Positions 18,424 through 28,697 are shown, counted from the stretch's first letter. The stretch is DNA of 64,000 bases from a bacterium (GCA_023150945.1 JAKLJX010000025.1:1-64000), one strand, 5' to 3'. The notes: generated by a model not told the origin, from the letters alone. Made by a program: numbers and translations.

Positions 18424-19554
18424 TTATCTGTTGAGAGTGAGATTTTTGTCTAAATTGAGAAATTTCCCATTGCGATAGAACAACTCATCATCCACCCAAA
18501 TTTCCCCGCCGCTGCGCAGATCGCAAATCATGTCCCAATGAATCGCGGATTCATTGACGCCGCCGGACTCGGGATAGCTGGCGCCCAGCGCCAGATGAAA
18601 ACTGCCGCCGATTTTTTCATCGAACAAGATCTGCCGCGTGAAGCGGGTGATGCCGGCATTGGTCGCAATCGCAAACTCACCCACGCGCCGTGCGCCCGCA
18701 TCGGTATCGAGCGTGGCGCGCAGCAGATCTTCATTCTTTTCGGCGGTGGCGCGCACCACCCGGCCGGCCTCGAACCACAGCCGCACGCCGGCAACTTCCT
18801 TGTCGCGATAAATGGCGGGATAGGAGAAGCAGACGTGGCCGGCCACGCTGTCTTCCACCGGCGCCGTGAAGACTTCGCCGTCGGGAACATTGAAAGTGCC
18901 GGCGCAATTGATGAACGGCCGGCCGGCAATGCTCAGGCGCAGATCGGTCTCCGGCGCTTTCACGTGCACGGTCTGTTTGCCCTGCAACCAGGCCACGATC
19001 TTGTCCTGCTCGGCGGCCACGCGGCGCCAATAACCGACAGGGTCGTGCGGGTCCGGCATGCAGGCTTGATAGTAGAAGTCTTCGAACTCGCGCAGGCTCA
19101 TGTCGGCGTCCTGCGCATAGCCGTGGGTGGGAAAGAGCGTGTAGACCCAGCGCAACTCCCCGCGCGCGGTGCGCTGCATCAGCGTGTGACTGAGTCCGGC
19201 GCGCGCCTGCGCCCGCCGCGCCATGCGCTCCGGATCGATTTGATTGAGCGCACGCGTGTTGGGCGCGGCGTCGATTTGGATCATCACTTCAAAAGTTTCA
19301 CGAATCAATTTCTCCACGGCGGAGACGTGCTGCAGTTGCGCTTCGGAGGCATGACGATAAAACAGCTCATTGGCTTCCGGCAGCTCCGGCAGCAGAAGCG
19401 GATGGCCGCCGGCCTTCACCACCTCCGCGTAAACCGCCAGCAGCAGCGGCTCGGCCGGGGTTCCACCTTGAATGACAACGCGATCTCCGGGACGCACGCT
19501 GACGGAATAATTGACCAGCAGCTCGGCGAGTTTCTCGAGGCGTGAATCGGACAT
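18424..19554 (-). CDS. M29-family aminopeptidase
   Basis: M29 enzymes (AmpS, AmpT, aminopeptidase II) are cobalt- or zinc-dependent cytoplasmic aminopeptidases acting on short peptides. The 376 residues match the family length. Recognisable blocks are LAELLVNYSVSVRPGDRVVIQG at the N-terminus and the metal-site region FNVPDGEVFTAPVEDSVAGHVCFSYP, GVRLWFEAGRVVRATAEKN, RRVGEFAIATNAGITRFTRQILFDEKIGGSFHLALGASYPESGGVNESAIHWDMICDLR. E, H and D ligands appear intact. No strong ribosome-binding site precedes the ATG. Confidence 0.92.
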   Translation of the reverse strand: MSDSRLEKLAELLVNYSVSVRPGDRVVIQGGTPAEPLLLAVYAEVVKAGGHPLLLPELPEANELFYRHASEAQLQHVSAVEKLIRETFEVMIQIDAAPNTRALNQIDPERMARRAQARAGLSHTLMQRTARGELRWVYTLFPTHGYAQDADMSLREFEDFYYQACMPDPHDPVGYWRRVAAEQDKIVAWLQGKQTVHVKAPETDLRLSIAGRPFINCAGTFNVPDGEVFTAPVEDSVAGHVCFSYPAIYRDKEVAGVRLWFEAGRVVRATAEKNEDLLRATLDTDAGARRVGEFAIATNAGITRFTRQILFDEKIGGSFHLALGASYPESGGVNESAIHWDMICDLRSGGEIWVDDELFYRNGKFLNLDKNLTLNR

Positions 19555-19894
19555 GCGTATTTTTCGTGTGGTAAATCAGATGATGCGGTTTGCTTCACTT
19601 TTTTCCAACAGGCCGTTGGTCAATTGTGCAGCCTGCCGTTACTTCAATTTGTTTGGGCGGCCAACTTGACTTGTCCTCCCGCCAGAAACTTTGTGAATAA
19701 CTTGGCACTGTGCCAGAATTTTCACGGGATCCTTACAGGATGACAGCAGTAGAGGATACACTTTTCAAGATAACGGCACCAAGCTTGACAACGTCAAATT
19801 CCAAGAATTGCCGCGGGGTCGCGGCGTTCACAGGCAAGACTGCCTGAATGCTCAGCGAACTCTGCATCTCCGCGCTGAATCTGACCAAGTCAGA
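19555..19894. other. intergenic region with no identified feature
   Basis: These 340 bases lie between two minus-strand genes. They are less GC-rich near the aminopeptidase gene. No ORF, tRNA or convincing terminator is visible. Confidence 0.4.
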
Positions 19895-20647
19895 CTAGGC
19901 CGCCAAAACAATACCCACCGGGCAATGATCCGAGCCGGTCACCTCCGGCAGGATGAAAGCCTTCTGCAATCGCGGTCGCAACACCGCTGAAATGCAAAAA
20001 TAATCGATGCGCCAGCCCACGTTTCGACTGCGGGCGTTGCCGATCTGGCTCCACCAGGTGTAATGCCCGCCCTCCCGGTGGAATTCGCGAAAGCTGTCGA
20101 CGAATCCGTGCTTGACGAAATTGTCGAAACCGGCGCGCTCTTCCGGGGTGAAGCCGTGATTGCCGACGTTGGCCTTGGGATTGGCGAGATCAATCTCCGT
20201 GTGCGCGACATTCAAATCGCCGCAAAAGATCACCGGCTTTTTGCGTTCCAGCCGCTTGAGGAATTTCAGAAAATCCGCGTCCCATTGCACGCGATATTCC
20301 AGCCGGGAGAGGTCGCGCTTGGCGTTAGGCGTGTAGACGTTGACGAGAAAGAAGTCGGCGAACTCGGTGGTGAGCACACGGCCTTCGCGATCATGCTCGT
20401 CCACGCCCAGGTCACGCCGCACGCTGAGCGGCGCGATTTTGGTGAAGATGGCGGTGCCCGCATAGCCCTTTTTTTCCGCGGTGTTCCAAAACTGCTGATA
20501 GCCCGGCAGCGCGAGACTCACTTGCTCGGGCGCGGCCTTGGTTTCCTGCACGCACAGCACCTCCGGCGCAGCGGTTTCGATGAACGCAGCAAAATTCTTC
20601 TTGAGCACGGCCCGAATGCCGTTCACGTTCCAGGAAATGAGTTTCAT
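19895..20647 (-). CDS. xth: exodeoxyribonuclease III / AP endonuclease
   Basis: This DNA-repair enzyme cuts 5' to abasic sites and removes 3' blocks. The 250 residues show the exonuclease-endonuclease-phosphatase motifs in order: SWNVNGIRA (N7), CVQETK (catalytic Glu), FCGDLNVAHTEIDL, RNVGWRIDYF, and GSDHCPVGI with the catalytic His. The length fits ExoA/XthA. It appears monocistronic. Confidence 0.96.
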   Translation of the reverse strand: MKLISWNVNGIRAVLKKNFAAFIETAAPEVLCVQETKAAPEQVSLALPGYQQFWNTAEKKGYAGTAIFTKIAPLSVRRDLGVDEHDREGRVLTTEFADFFLVNVYTPNAKRDLSRLEYRVQWDADFLKFLKRLERKKPVIFCGDLNVAHTEIDLANPKANVGNHGFTPEERAGFDNFVKHGFVDSFREFHREGGHYTWWSQIGNARSRNVGWRIDYFCISAVLRPRLQKAFILPEVTGSDHCPVGIVLAA

Positions 20648-20782
20648 GACAAGAGGTGGTGAAACTGGGTCAGGCGGCCGGCAGCCGGACCTGCAACCGG
20701 CTCATCTTGAACGTTTGCAGGAAAGCGCGGCAAAATAAGGCGGCTCTGCGAATAATGCAAAGCATTTCCACGCGAGCAGCGC

Positions 20783-22291
20783 TCACGGCACGCCGTAAGT
20801 CTTCTGCAGATAGAGAATGAGCGCGCGCCGAATCTCCGCCACATTGTCATTCAAGACTTTGAGGCCGGGATGGCTGCGGTTCAAATAGTCCAGGCCTTGC
20901 TCGTTTCCGGTAATCAGAAAATCACTGATCGCCACTTTGTAAATGCGGCCGGCTTCCAAATCGCTTCCGTTGATCAGCCACCGGCCCCGGCCTTCGTCCC
21001 AATTCACCTTGGCCGTGTGCAAATAGCCGCCACTGCCTTTGTTTTTCCGGCCCTGCTCCAAAACCTTGCCGAGCAACTCGCCAGTCATTTCCACCAGCGC
21101 GAGGTTGCCGCCAAAAGGCAGAATGCGAATGATGTCGTATTCCGTGATCGCGCCGGCCGGCAGCACGTCGTCAATGCGGATCGAGCCGCCGTTGAACACT
21201 GCCAAATCAGCCTCCGGCGCCGCGCGCAGAAAAGAAGCTGCGATCAAATCCATCAGCAGGCCGGGCCGGTTGCGCACCACGGATTCCCGGCCATCGAGCT
21301 CGACCGGCGAGTTGACCGCGAGTTTCTCCGGCGCAAAGCCCATCTTGCGAAACGCGGCAAAGGCCAGTTCCACCCATTTCTGCACTTCGGCGCTTGCCGC
21401 CGGATCCTCTGCAATCTTGTCGGTGATGGGCTGCAAGCGCGATTGGATCTGCACCTGCTTGGCCGCGGGGTCATAGTGCAGCGCGTGAATGTAGGCTGAG
21501 CGCACGTTGGCATCAGCCTTGAGAATCGGCGTGAAATCCGGGCCGCGCCAGACTTGCACATTCTCATGTTCGTGCCCGCCGAGAATCAAGTCGATCTCCG
21601 GCAGCGCCTGCGCCAGCGCCATGTCTTCCTCGAGGGGGAGATGTGTCACGGCAATCAGAATTTCCACCTGGCCGCGGAGTTTCAGCACTTGTTGCCGCGC
21701 GGCGGCGAGCGGATCGGTGAAGGTGACGTAGTCGGGTTTGTTCTTGGACATGGTCACGCCGAACATGCCCACGCGCACACGCTGGCTGCCGGCAGCGGTG
21801 GTGAAGATGGCGTGTTCCGCCACGTTGGGAAACGGCTTGCCGTTGCGATCGAACACATTGCTGGAAAACCACGTGAAGCGCGATTCGGACAGGCGTTGCA
21901 GAAAGGCCTTTTCTTTTAGATCGAATTCATGATTGCCGAAGGTGGAATAGTCCAGACCGATGGCATTGAGCACGGCCACCATCTGCCGGCCGGCCAGCCG
22001 CTCGCCGTCGACCACTGCAGTGCCGAGCGCCGAGGGACTCAGCAGATCACCGGCAAGAATCATGTAGGTGTTGGGATTCTCCGCCTGCAGTTGCCGGCGC
22101 AAAGTCGCCAGCCGCGCCATGCCGCCCTCTTTGCCGCCGCTCACCGGCGTGAGCTCGTAGAGATCATTGATTTGCAGCAGCGTGATCGCGGCGCCGGATT
22201 CGCGCCGGGCCATGCTCGCCGGGCCGGCGCAGGCAAAGAAGGCGAGCAGCAGGGCAAGCAGCCATTCCCGCCGGAAAAAGAATTTCCACAT
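20783..22291 (-). CDS. 5'-nucleotidase/UshA-family metallophosphoesterase, exported
   Basis: This family hydrolyses nucleotides or related phosphoesters outside the cytoplasm. A signal peptide (MWKFFFRREWLLALLLAFFACAGPASMA) comes first. The calcineurin-like domain follows with LLQINDLYEL, LAGDLLSPSA, STFGNHEFDL, VTHLP and LILGGHEHE, and then the 5'-nucleotidase C domain (LMDLIAASFLRAAPEADLAVFNGGSIRIDDVLPAGAITEYDIIRILPFGGNLA). The usual first-motif DxH is NDL here, so one metal ligand differs. The ATG at 22289-22291 is chosen over an earlier one because GGAG lies six bases upstream and the signal peptide begins there. The protein has 502 residues. Confidence 0.9.
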   Translation of the reverse strand: MWKFFFRREWLLALLLAFFACAGPASMARRESGAAITLLQINDLYELTPVSGGKEGGMARLATLRRQLQAENPNTYMILAGDLLSPSALGTAVVDGERLAGRQMVAVLNAIGLDYSTFGNHEFDLKEKAFLQRLSESRFTWFSSNVFDRNGKPFPNVAEHAIFTTAAGSQRVRVGMFGVTMSKNKPDYVTFTDPLAAARQQVLKLRGQVEILIAVTHLPLEEDMALAQALPEIDLILGGHEHENVQVWRGPDFTPILKADANVRSAYIHALHYDPAAKQVQIQSRLQPITDKIAEDPAASAEVQKWVELAFAAFRKMGFAPEKLAVNSPVELDGRESVVRNRPGLLMDLIAASFLRAAPEADLAVFNGGSIRIDDVLPAGAITEYDIIRILPFGGNLALVEMTGELLGKVLEQGRKNKGSGGYLHTAKVNWDEGRGRWLINGSDLEAGRIYKVAISDFLITGNEQGLDYLNRSHPGLKVLNDNVAEIRRALILYLQKTYGVP

Positions 22292-22429
22292 AAAGGCTCC
22301 AGTATAAGTTGCGCTCAAGAGTGGTGGCTAGGCCGCCAGCCGGAAACAACAACAGCGCCGCACAGGCAAGAAGAGATTTTTCTGAATGAGGCAGCGGTTA
22401 CTCTGCCTTCAAGAGAAGGCCTGCCCTGC

Positions 22430-22906
22430 TCATAGCGTGCGGTAGTCCCCGCGGAAATAAAGCAGCGGAGGAAGAGTGGCAGCTTGTCCCAAGGCCACGA
22501 CTTCGCCCACAAAAATGGTGTGATCACCGCCCTCATGCGCCGCCACCAATTTGCAGTCCAGCCAGGCGAGACAATCCTCCAAGATCGGCGCGCCGGTGAT
22601 AGCGCGGTGCAACCGGAGGCCGGCGAAGCGTTCGTGCGCCGGCAGTTGGTCCAGCGCAAATCGCTGCGCCACGTCCTGCTGCGGCGCACCGAGAATGCTC
22701 ACCGCAAAGCAGCCGCCCTGCCGGATCAAGTCATGGCTCTGTGCCGTTTTGCTCACGCACACCAGAACCAGCGGCGGGGCCAGCGAAACCGAGCAGAAGG
22801 CGTTGGCCGTGAGGCCGTGAATGATTTCGCCGGTGCGGGTCGTCACAATCGTGACGCCGGTGGCAAACGTGCCCATCACCTGGCGGAAATCTTTTTCGTC
22901 GATCAT
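22430..22906 (-). CDS. flavin reductase-like FMN-binding protein
   Basis: The 158 residues form one flavin reductase-like split-barrel domain: FRQVMGTFATGVTIVTTRTGEIIHGLTANAFCSVSLAPPLVLVCVSKTAQSHDLI, then CFAVSIL, RFAGLRLHRAITGAPILEDCLAWLDCKLVAAHEGGDHTIFVGEVVAL. Such proteins reduce FMN or FAD for partner monooxygenases, or bind FMN themselves. No monooxygenase lies nearby. The longer frame upstream is discarded because AGGAAA precedes the ATG at 22904-22906 and the extra 61 residues look random. Confidence 0.92.
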   Translation of the reverse strand: MIDEKDFRQVMGTFATGVTIVTTRTGEIIHGLTANAFCSVSLAPPLVLVCVSKTAQSHDLIRQGGCFAVSILGAPQQDVAQRFALDQLPAHERFAGLRLHRAITGAPILEDCLAWLDCKLVAAHEGGDHTIFVGEVVALGQAATLPPLLYFRGDYRTL

Positions 22907-23078
22907 GTCGGTTTCCTGACTGAATGGCTGGTGAAAATCGTCGCGCGCGAAAAGTCGCAGCGGCAGTGGCCTGCGTGACTCGCCGATATACCGGCAATTT
23001 GCGGCGCAATATAGTCGGGCAGCCGGCCAAATGCAAGCAGGAGCACCGTGGCGCGTGCGGCAGCGGGCAAGATGGCGC

Positions 23079-23108
23079 TTGACATTCAAAGGGCCTTTCC
23101 TTTAATTG
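23079..23108 (+). promoter_or_regulatory. promoter for the small membrane protein gene
   Basis: TTGACA at 23079-23084 is followed after 18 bases by TAATTG at 23103-23108. It lies about 55 bases before the start codon and reads away from the flavin reductase gene. Confidence 0.5.
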
Positions 23109-23162
23109 CGGCGGCTGTCAAACAGTTGCCTCAGCGGTGGTGATGATTGCGAGGGTCACATG

Positions 23163-23645
23163 ATGAATCGTTCCTCTTTGGTCGCTGGTGGTCTGCTGAT
23201 TGTGCTTGGCCTGGCTTTTCTTGCCGGAAATGTCGTCAAACTGTACTGGGAAGAATGGTGGCCGTTGTGGCTCATTGCGGGCGGCGTGCTGTTTCTGCTG
23301 CCCTACTTGTCTAATCGGCGCTACTACGGTTTTCTCATGCCTGCCGCTATTTTGATCACCCAGGGCCTGCTCTTTCTGTACTGCACCTGGGGCAATCGCT
23401 GGGATCATATGGGAAGCCTCTGGCCGATCTTCATTCTCGGGCCGGGCTTGGGTTTTCTGCTGATGTACTTCCTCGGCGAGCACGAACGCGGCTTGTTGAT
23501 TCCCGGAATCATCTTGACCGGTATGGCCGCCATTTTCCTGATCATCTTCGGGCCGTTTTCGGAGCTGCGGGACTATTGGCCCGTCGTGCTGATCTTGGTG
23601 GGATTGTATCTGATCTTCCGCCGCCGCGGCCAGCTCCGGCCATGA
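23163..23645 (+). CDS. small multi-pass membrane protein, LiaF/LiaI transmembrane-like
   Basis: The 160 residues form five or six short hydrophobic helices in pairs (SLVAGGLLIVLGLAFLAGN, PLWLIAGGVLFLLPYL, LMPAAILITQGLLFLYC, WPIFILGPGLGFLLMYFL, LIPGIILTGMAAIFLIIFG, YWPVVLILVGLYLIF). This looks like the LiaI/LiaF-like transmembrane domain of envelope-stress proteins. Two adjacent ATGs exist. The second (23163) is better spaced from GAGGG and is used. The sensor kinase gene begins 54 bases later on the same strand, so a link to its signal is possible but unproven. Confidence 0.78.
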   Translation: MNRSSLVAGGLLIVLGLAFLAGNVVKLYWEEWWPLWLIAGGVLFLLPYLSNRRYYGFLMPAAILITQGLLFLYCTWGNRWDHMGSLWPIFILGPGLGFLLMYFLGEHERGLLIPGIILTGMAAIFLIIFGPFSELRDYWPVVLILVGLYLIFRRRGQLRP

Positions 23646-23699
23646 CTCGTTCTTTCAGCCGCAATCGCTGCTGCGCGGCTGCAACCTGCATCTGACCTC

Positions 23700-25139
23700 A
23701 TGTTCCGTCCACGAATTCGCACACAACTCATTCTCTTTCTGATTCTGCAGGTGGGCACGTTGCTGGCGCTGGCGGGTTTTTATCTGCATTGGCGCATGCG
23801 CGCACAGATTGAAAGCGAGCTTGCCGACAAGCTGGTGGCGCTCGCCGCCGCCGGCGCGCAGCTCGCGGCCACCTCCGCCGGCGTGACGCCGATCATCAGT
23901 CTGTTGCCCGGCGATGAACAAGCGCGCACGGTGCAGACGCTGCAGCACGCGTGCGCGCCGCTGCTGGCCGCGGGCAAACTCAGCCGCCTGGTGATCTGCG
24001 ATCGTGAATCCCGCTTGCTGTTTGACAGCCGCCGCGAGCTGGCCATTGGCAGCGAATACGTCCGGCTGCGTTTCGATCAGGAGGAAATTGCGCGTGCGTG
24101 GCAGGGCCACGCGGCCGCCGCGAAGCTGTTCTTCGATGCGCGACAGCAGCCGTTCAAAGCCGCCTACGCGCCGCTGCAAGAGGGCGGACAGGTGCGCGCG
24201 CTGGTGGGCATCGAAGGCAGCGCCGCGAGTCTCGCCGCGGTGGCGGAAACGCAACGGGTGTTGTGGAGCATTGCCGCCCTCGGCCTGGTCGCGGCCACCC
24301 TCAGCGGCATCGTGTTCGCGCGGCGCATCACCTCCCCGCTGGAGCGCTTGCGCGCGGCAGCGCAAGCCATCGGCCACGGCGCGCCCTCCGTGTCGTTCGA
24401 AGTGAAGGGCACGGAGGAGATTCGCTTTCTGGCGCAGACCATGCAGCAGATGCACACGGCGATCGTGAGCCGCGAACAGAACCTGCGCATGATGCTGGCC
24501 GGCGTGGCGCATGAGATTCGCAATCCGCTCGGCGGCATCGAGTTGTTTGCCGGCATGCTGGAGAGCGACGCGCCGGCAGCGCTCAAGCCCCAGGTGCAGC
24601 GCATTCGCGCCGAAGTGCGCCGGCTGGAAAACACCGTGCGCGATTTTCTCGACTATGCCCGGCCGCGGCCGAGCGTGCGCCAGCAGGTGCGCGTGCGCCC
24701 GATCATCGAAGACGTGCACGGCCACTTGCGCGGTTTGCATCCGGCCGTGACCTGGCGGCTGCGCGTGGCGGCCACGGCCTCCGCGCTGGTGGATGAAGAG
24801 CAGTTACGCCGCATGCTGCTCAATCTCGCGGGCAATGCCATCGAGGCCATGAATGGCGCAGGCGAGCTCGAGATCACCGCCGAAGAATCACACGGCCGGC
24901 TCCAGCTCTCGGTGAAAGACAGCGGCGCCGGTGTCGCGCCTGAGCTGGTGGACAAGATCTTCGAGCCTTTTTTCACCACGCGGCCTCAGGGCAGCGGCTT
25001 GGGCCTGGCGCTGGTGCGCCGTTTCGCTGAATTGAACGGCGGCCACATTGAACTGGTGCCGAGCAAGAAGGGCGCGCACTTCCGGTTGACACTGCCGCAA
25101 AGACCGCCGGCCGCGAGCGGGAGGCCGGGCAATCCTTGA
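23700..25139 (+). CDS. membrane-bound sensor histidine kinase
   Basis: The 479 residues run: transmembrane helix (about 10-30), periplasmic sensor (31-185), second helix (about 186-206), HAMP (207-260), HisKA with AHEIRNPLGG (phospho-acceptor H271), and HATPase_c with N box NLAGNAIEAM, G1 DSGAGVAPEL, F box FEPFFTT and G2 GSGLGLALVRR. It would phosphorylate the NtrC-type regulator encoded 173 bases downstream. The extracellular sensor has no recognised ligand-binding fold. No strong ribosome-binding site precedes the ATG. Confidence 0.93.
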   Translation: MFRPRIRTQLILFLILQVGTLLALAGFYLHWRMRAQIESELADKLVALAAAGAQLAATSAGVTPIISLLPGDEQARTVQTLQHACAPLLAAGKLSRLVICDRESRLLFDSRRELAIGSEYVRLRFDQEEIARAWQGHAAAAKLFFDARQQPFKAAYAPLQEGGQVRALVGIEGSAASLAAVAETQRVLWSIAALGLVAATLSGIVFARRITSPLERLRAAAQAIGHGAPSVSFEVKGTEEIRFLAQTMQQMHTAIVSREQNLRMMLAGVAHEIRNPLGGIELFAGMLESDAPAALKPQVQRIRAEVRRLENTVRDFLDYARPRPSVRQQVRVRPIIEDVHGHLRGLHPAVTWRLRVAATASALVDEEQLRRMLLNLAGNAIEAMNGAGELEITAEESHGRLQLSVKDSGAGVAPELVDKIFEPFFTTRPQGSGLGLALVRRFAELNGGHIELVPSKKGAHFRLTLPQRPPAASGRPGNP

Positions 25140-25155
25140 CAGGTTTTGGAATCAG

Positions 25156-25197
25156 CCCACGAAACACACGAAATGCCCTTGGGCGTGTTTCGCGTGT
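25156..25197. repeat. imperfect inverted repeat in the kinase-regulator gap
   Basis: CACGAAACAC at 25158-25167 is repeated inverted and imperfectly as GTGTTTCGCGTG (25185-25196), with GCCC (25175-25178) pairing to GGGC (25181-25184) at the tip. It lies between the stop of the kinase gene and the regulator gene, where it could act as a transcript-processing or attenuation hairpin. Confidence 0.45.
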
Positions 25198-25312
25198 CGC
25201 CGAGGCAGGTCTGGGATTGTCGGTGTGGGGAGAAGCTTGCATGTGGGGAAAGATACTGCTTCGTCCGATCTGAGGCTGGGCAATCCGAAGAGAATGGTGG
25301 AGTGAAAGAAAT

Positions 25313-26707
<1,395 letters not shown>

Positions 26708-26743
26708 GCCCGCGGGCAAATGCTCAGCCAGTTGAAGAAACCC

Positions 26744-26832
26744 ACCGCCCGGGCGTTCTTGATTCGAGTCAACTTTGGTTGTTGAATTCCTTCGTGGAAT
26801 GGGCTTCATAAGGCTCCAAGCGCCCGGGCGGT
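26744..26832. repeat. paired-palindrome repeat (CGCCCGGGCG family), copy 1
   Basis: This 89-bp element is bounded by inverted ends ACCGCCCGGGCG (26744-26755) and CGCCCGGGCGGT (26821-26832). Each end contains the perfect palindrome CGCCCGGGCG. Pairing extends outward through GAAGAAA on the left and TTTCTTC on the right. It lies between the convergent regulator and M56 genes and may also act as their terminator. Related copies lie at 28672, 46847 and 58038. Confidence 0.7.
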
Positions 26833-26873
26833 TTCTTCCTTTCTGGACGGACACGAATCAAGGTCACGGACCG

Positions 26874-28205
26874 CTAGCCCTGTTTCTCCTGCAGCTTGAA
26901 CTTGAACGGCACCGTGATCACGGCGGCGACCGGCTTCTCGTTTTTCATCGCCGGTTTGAAAGTCCACTGTCGCATGGCAGTCATGGCCGCCTCTTCGAAG
27001 CCCTGTGCGGGCTGATCACATTTCTTCACTGAGACTTCCTCCACCCTGCCCTGCTCACTGACGCGCACCTGCAGCCAAACGTCACACTCCACTCCCGCCT
27101 TGCGCGCCTCCGCCGGATAGACCGGCATGGCTTGGGTGAGAATTGCCGGTGCGACATCAAACCCTGCTTCGGTATCGGGCGCGTTGAGATCGTGTGCGCC
27201 GGCAGCGGTCAGGTCTTGCGGCGGCGTCTGCGCTTCCTGCCGGCAATTCCAGGAAACGGCGGTCAAGAACAGCAACAGGGCGGCGAACAGCAGGCCCTGC
27301 CGCCAGGATTTAATCGTCATGTCAGCCTCCTTGGGAGAAAAGAGATGGGTGAGACGTTGTTTGATCTCGGCCTTGGCTTCGAAGAAGGCGGCACTGAAGG
27401 GCAGCGGCCGCGGCGTTGCCTCAGCCTCCAGGAAATGCAGCAGCATCTCGCCATAGCACCGCGGCGCGATCGCGGTTTGCTGCAGTGCAAAGTCGTCGCA
27501 CCGCAGCTCGCGGTAGCGCGCCAGGCGGGCATTCATCAGCCAAATGGCGGGATTGAACGGATGCAGGATTTGCGCGAGTGTCTGCAACAGCAGAACCCAA
27601 CTGTCACGCTGGCGAATGTGGGCCAGCTCATGGCACAGCAGCGCGCGCAAGGTGGTTGACTCCGCCGTAAGCGCGGCGTCATTCAGGTAGATGCCCGGCC
27701 GCCACCAGCCGGTGGCCAGCGGTGAGCGCAAGTGTTCGGCGCGAAACAGCCGCGGCCATTGCCCGGCGCAAGACAAGTCCGCTGTGCCGGCCGGCAACTG
27801 TATTGGTTGGGCCAGGCGCAGCGCGCGCCGCAAACTCAGATAGCGCGTCACTGCCAGTCCGAGCCACGCCAGCGCTGCCAGAATCCACCCTGCGAGCAGC
27901 ATGCCGGCAGCAGTGAGACCGGCCGGCACAGTTGTGGTGGTTGCGGCCGTGACTGGCAGAAAATCGAAGTTTTCCAGAATGGCAGCGGCCGCGGCCGAGG
28001 GCGGCAGTGTCCACAACGGCGGCAGCAGCGCCTTGAGCAGGACCAGCAGCCACAGCCCGTAGCGCAAGGTGGGCGGGGCGGGGCGCAGCCGGCGGTCGAG
28101 GGCCCACACCAGCAGGGCTAGCAGCGCGAGCTGCAGTTCGAGCACGGCGAGCGTGCGGACAACAGCGGGCGCGTGGGCATTGAATGCCGATATGATCTCA
28201 GCCAT
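26874..28205 (-). CDS. M56 (BlaR1/MecR1-type) membrane peptidase with TonB C-terminal domain
   Basis: The 443 residues start with four membrane helices (about 20-125) and the cytoplasm-facing M56 zinc peptidase domain with HELAH at 192-196 and the downstream YRELRCDDFA. After a further helix (LLFAALLLFLTAVSW) comes a TonB C-terminal domain (about 360-440; AMPVYPAEARKAGVECDVWLQVRVSEQGRV, TMRQWTFKPAMKNEKPVAAVITVPF). There is no beta-lactam-binding sensor, so the signal is something else. The ATG at 28203-28205 overlaps the end of the BlaI-like gene by 8 bases (ATGGCTGA), showing translational coupling. BlaR1-type peptidases trigger cleavage of their repressor. Confidence 0.92.
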   Translation of the reverse strand: MAEIISAFNAHAPAVVRTLAVLELQLALLALLVWALDRRLRPAPPTLRYGLWLLVLLKALLPPLWTLPPSAAAAAILENFDFLPVTAATTTTVPAGLTAAGMLLAGWILAALAWLGLAVTRYLSLRRALRLAQPIQLPAGTADLSCAGQWPRLFRAEHLRSPLATGWWRPGIYLNDAALTAESTTLRALLCHELAHIRQRDSWVLLLQTLAQILHPFNPAIWLMNARLARYRELRCDDFALQQTAIAPRCYGEMLLHFLEAEATPRPLPFSAAFFEAKAEIKQRLTHLFSPKEADMTIKSWRQGLLFAALLLFLTAVSWNCRQEAQTPPQDLTAAGAHDLNAPDTEAGFDVAPAILTQAMPVYPAEARKAGVECDVWLQVRVSEQGRVEEVSVKKCDQPAQGFEEAAMTAMRQWTFKPAMKNEKPVAAVITVPFKFKLQEKQG

Positions 28206-28593
28206 CGGACTTGCCTCCGCTCTGTTCTTCCAACAACTGGCGCAGCTCGGCCAACTCGGCGGCACTCAAGTGGTTGGAACTCACCAGAAACGAAGCCATC
28301 GCGCCGAAGGAGCCGTGAAACATGCGCTGCGCCAGGGCCTGCAGCGACTGGCGCAACACCGTCTCGCGCGCGGCTGCCGCCGTGTAGAAATTCACCAAGC
28401 CGGTCTTTTTCCTTCTGAGAAATCGCTTGTCCACCAGGATGTTCATGAATGTCTGCACCGTGGTGTAGGCCTTTTCGGCGCCGGGATAGGCCTGCTCCAG
28501 CACGTCGCGCACGGTCACCGGCTTGTTCAAGCGCCAGACGGCTTGCATGATCTCCCACTCCACCGCCGACAGTTCGGCGCGGCGTTTCGCCAT
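28198..28593 (-). CDS. BlaI/MecI-family transcriptional repressor
   Basis: The 131-residue winged-helix repressor has the family pattern LSAVEWEIMQAVWRLNKPVTVRDVLEQ, YTTVQTFMNILVDKRFLRRKKTGLVNFYTA, and a C-terminal dimerisation part (SFGAMASFLVSSNHLSAAELAELRQLLEE). It would bind palindromes upstream of its own gene and be removed by proteolysis signalled through the M56 protein encoded just downstream. A good candidate operator lies 10 bases before the start codon. Confidence 0.94.
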   Translation of the reverse strand: MAKRRAELSAVEWEIMQAVWRLNKPVTVRDVLEQAYPGAEKAYTTVQTFMNILVDKRFLRRKKTGLVNFYTAAAARETVLRQSLQALAQRMFHGSFGAMASFLVSSNHLSAAELAELRQLLEEQSGGKSDG

Positions 28594-28601
28594 GACAGCC
28601 T

Positions 28602-28640
28602 CCTACTAATTTTTTAGGAATCATACTAAACAAATAGGAA
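28602..28640 (-). promoter_or_regulatory. tandem BlaI-type operator candidates
   Basis: CCTACTAATTTTTTAGG (28602-28618) is an imperfect dyad of the BlaI/MecI operator type, centred on an AT-rich core. A second related stretch, ATACTAAACAAATAGG, follows at 28623-28638. Both lie in the AT-rich region directly before the blaI-like start, where they would cover the promoter and allow autoregulation. Confidence 0.55.
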
Positions 28641-28671
28641 GAAAGCAAGAAATTTCTCGTGACTGGAAGAA

Positions 28672-28697
28672 AGCACCCGGGCGGTGGTGTTTTTTTG
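28672..28697. repeat. partial CGCCCGGGCG-family repeat
   Basis: AGCACCCGGGCGGT at 28672-28685 followed by GGTGTTTTTTTGACGGA matches the right end and right flank of the repeat copies at 26744 and 58038. No left end is visible, so this is a half copy between the divergent blaI-like and ku genes. Confidence 0.5.
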
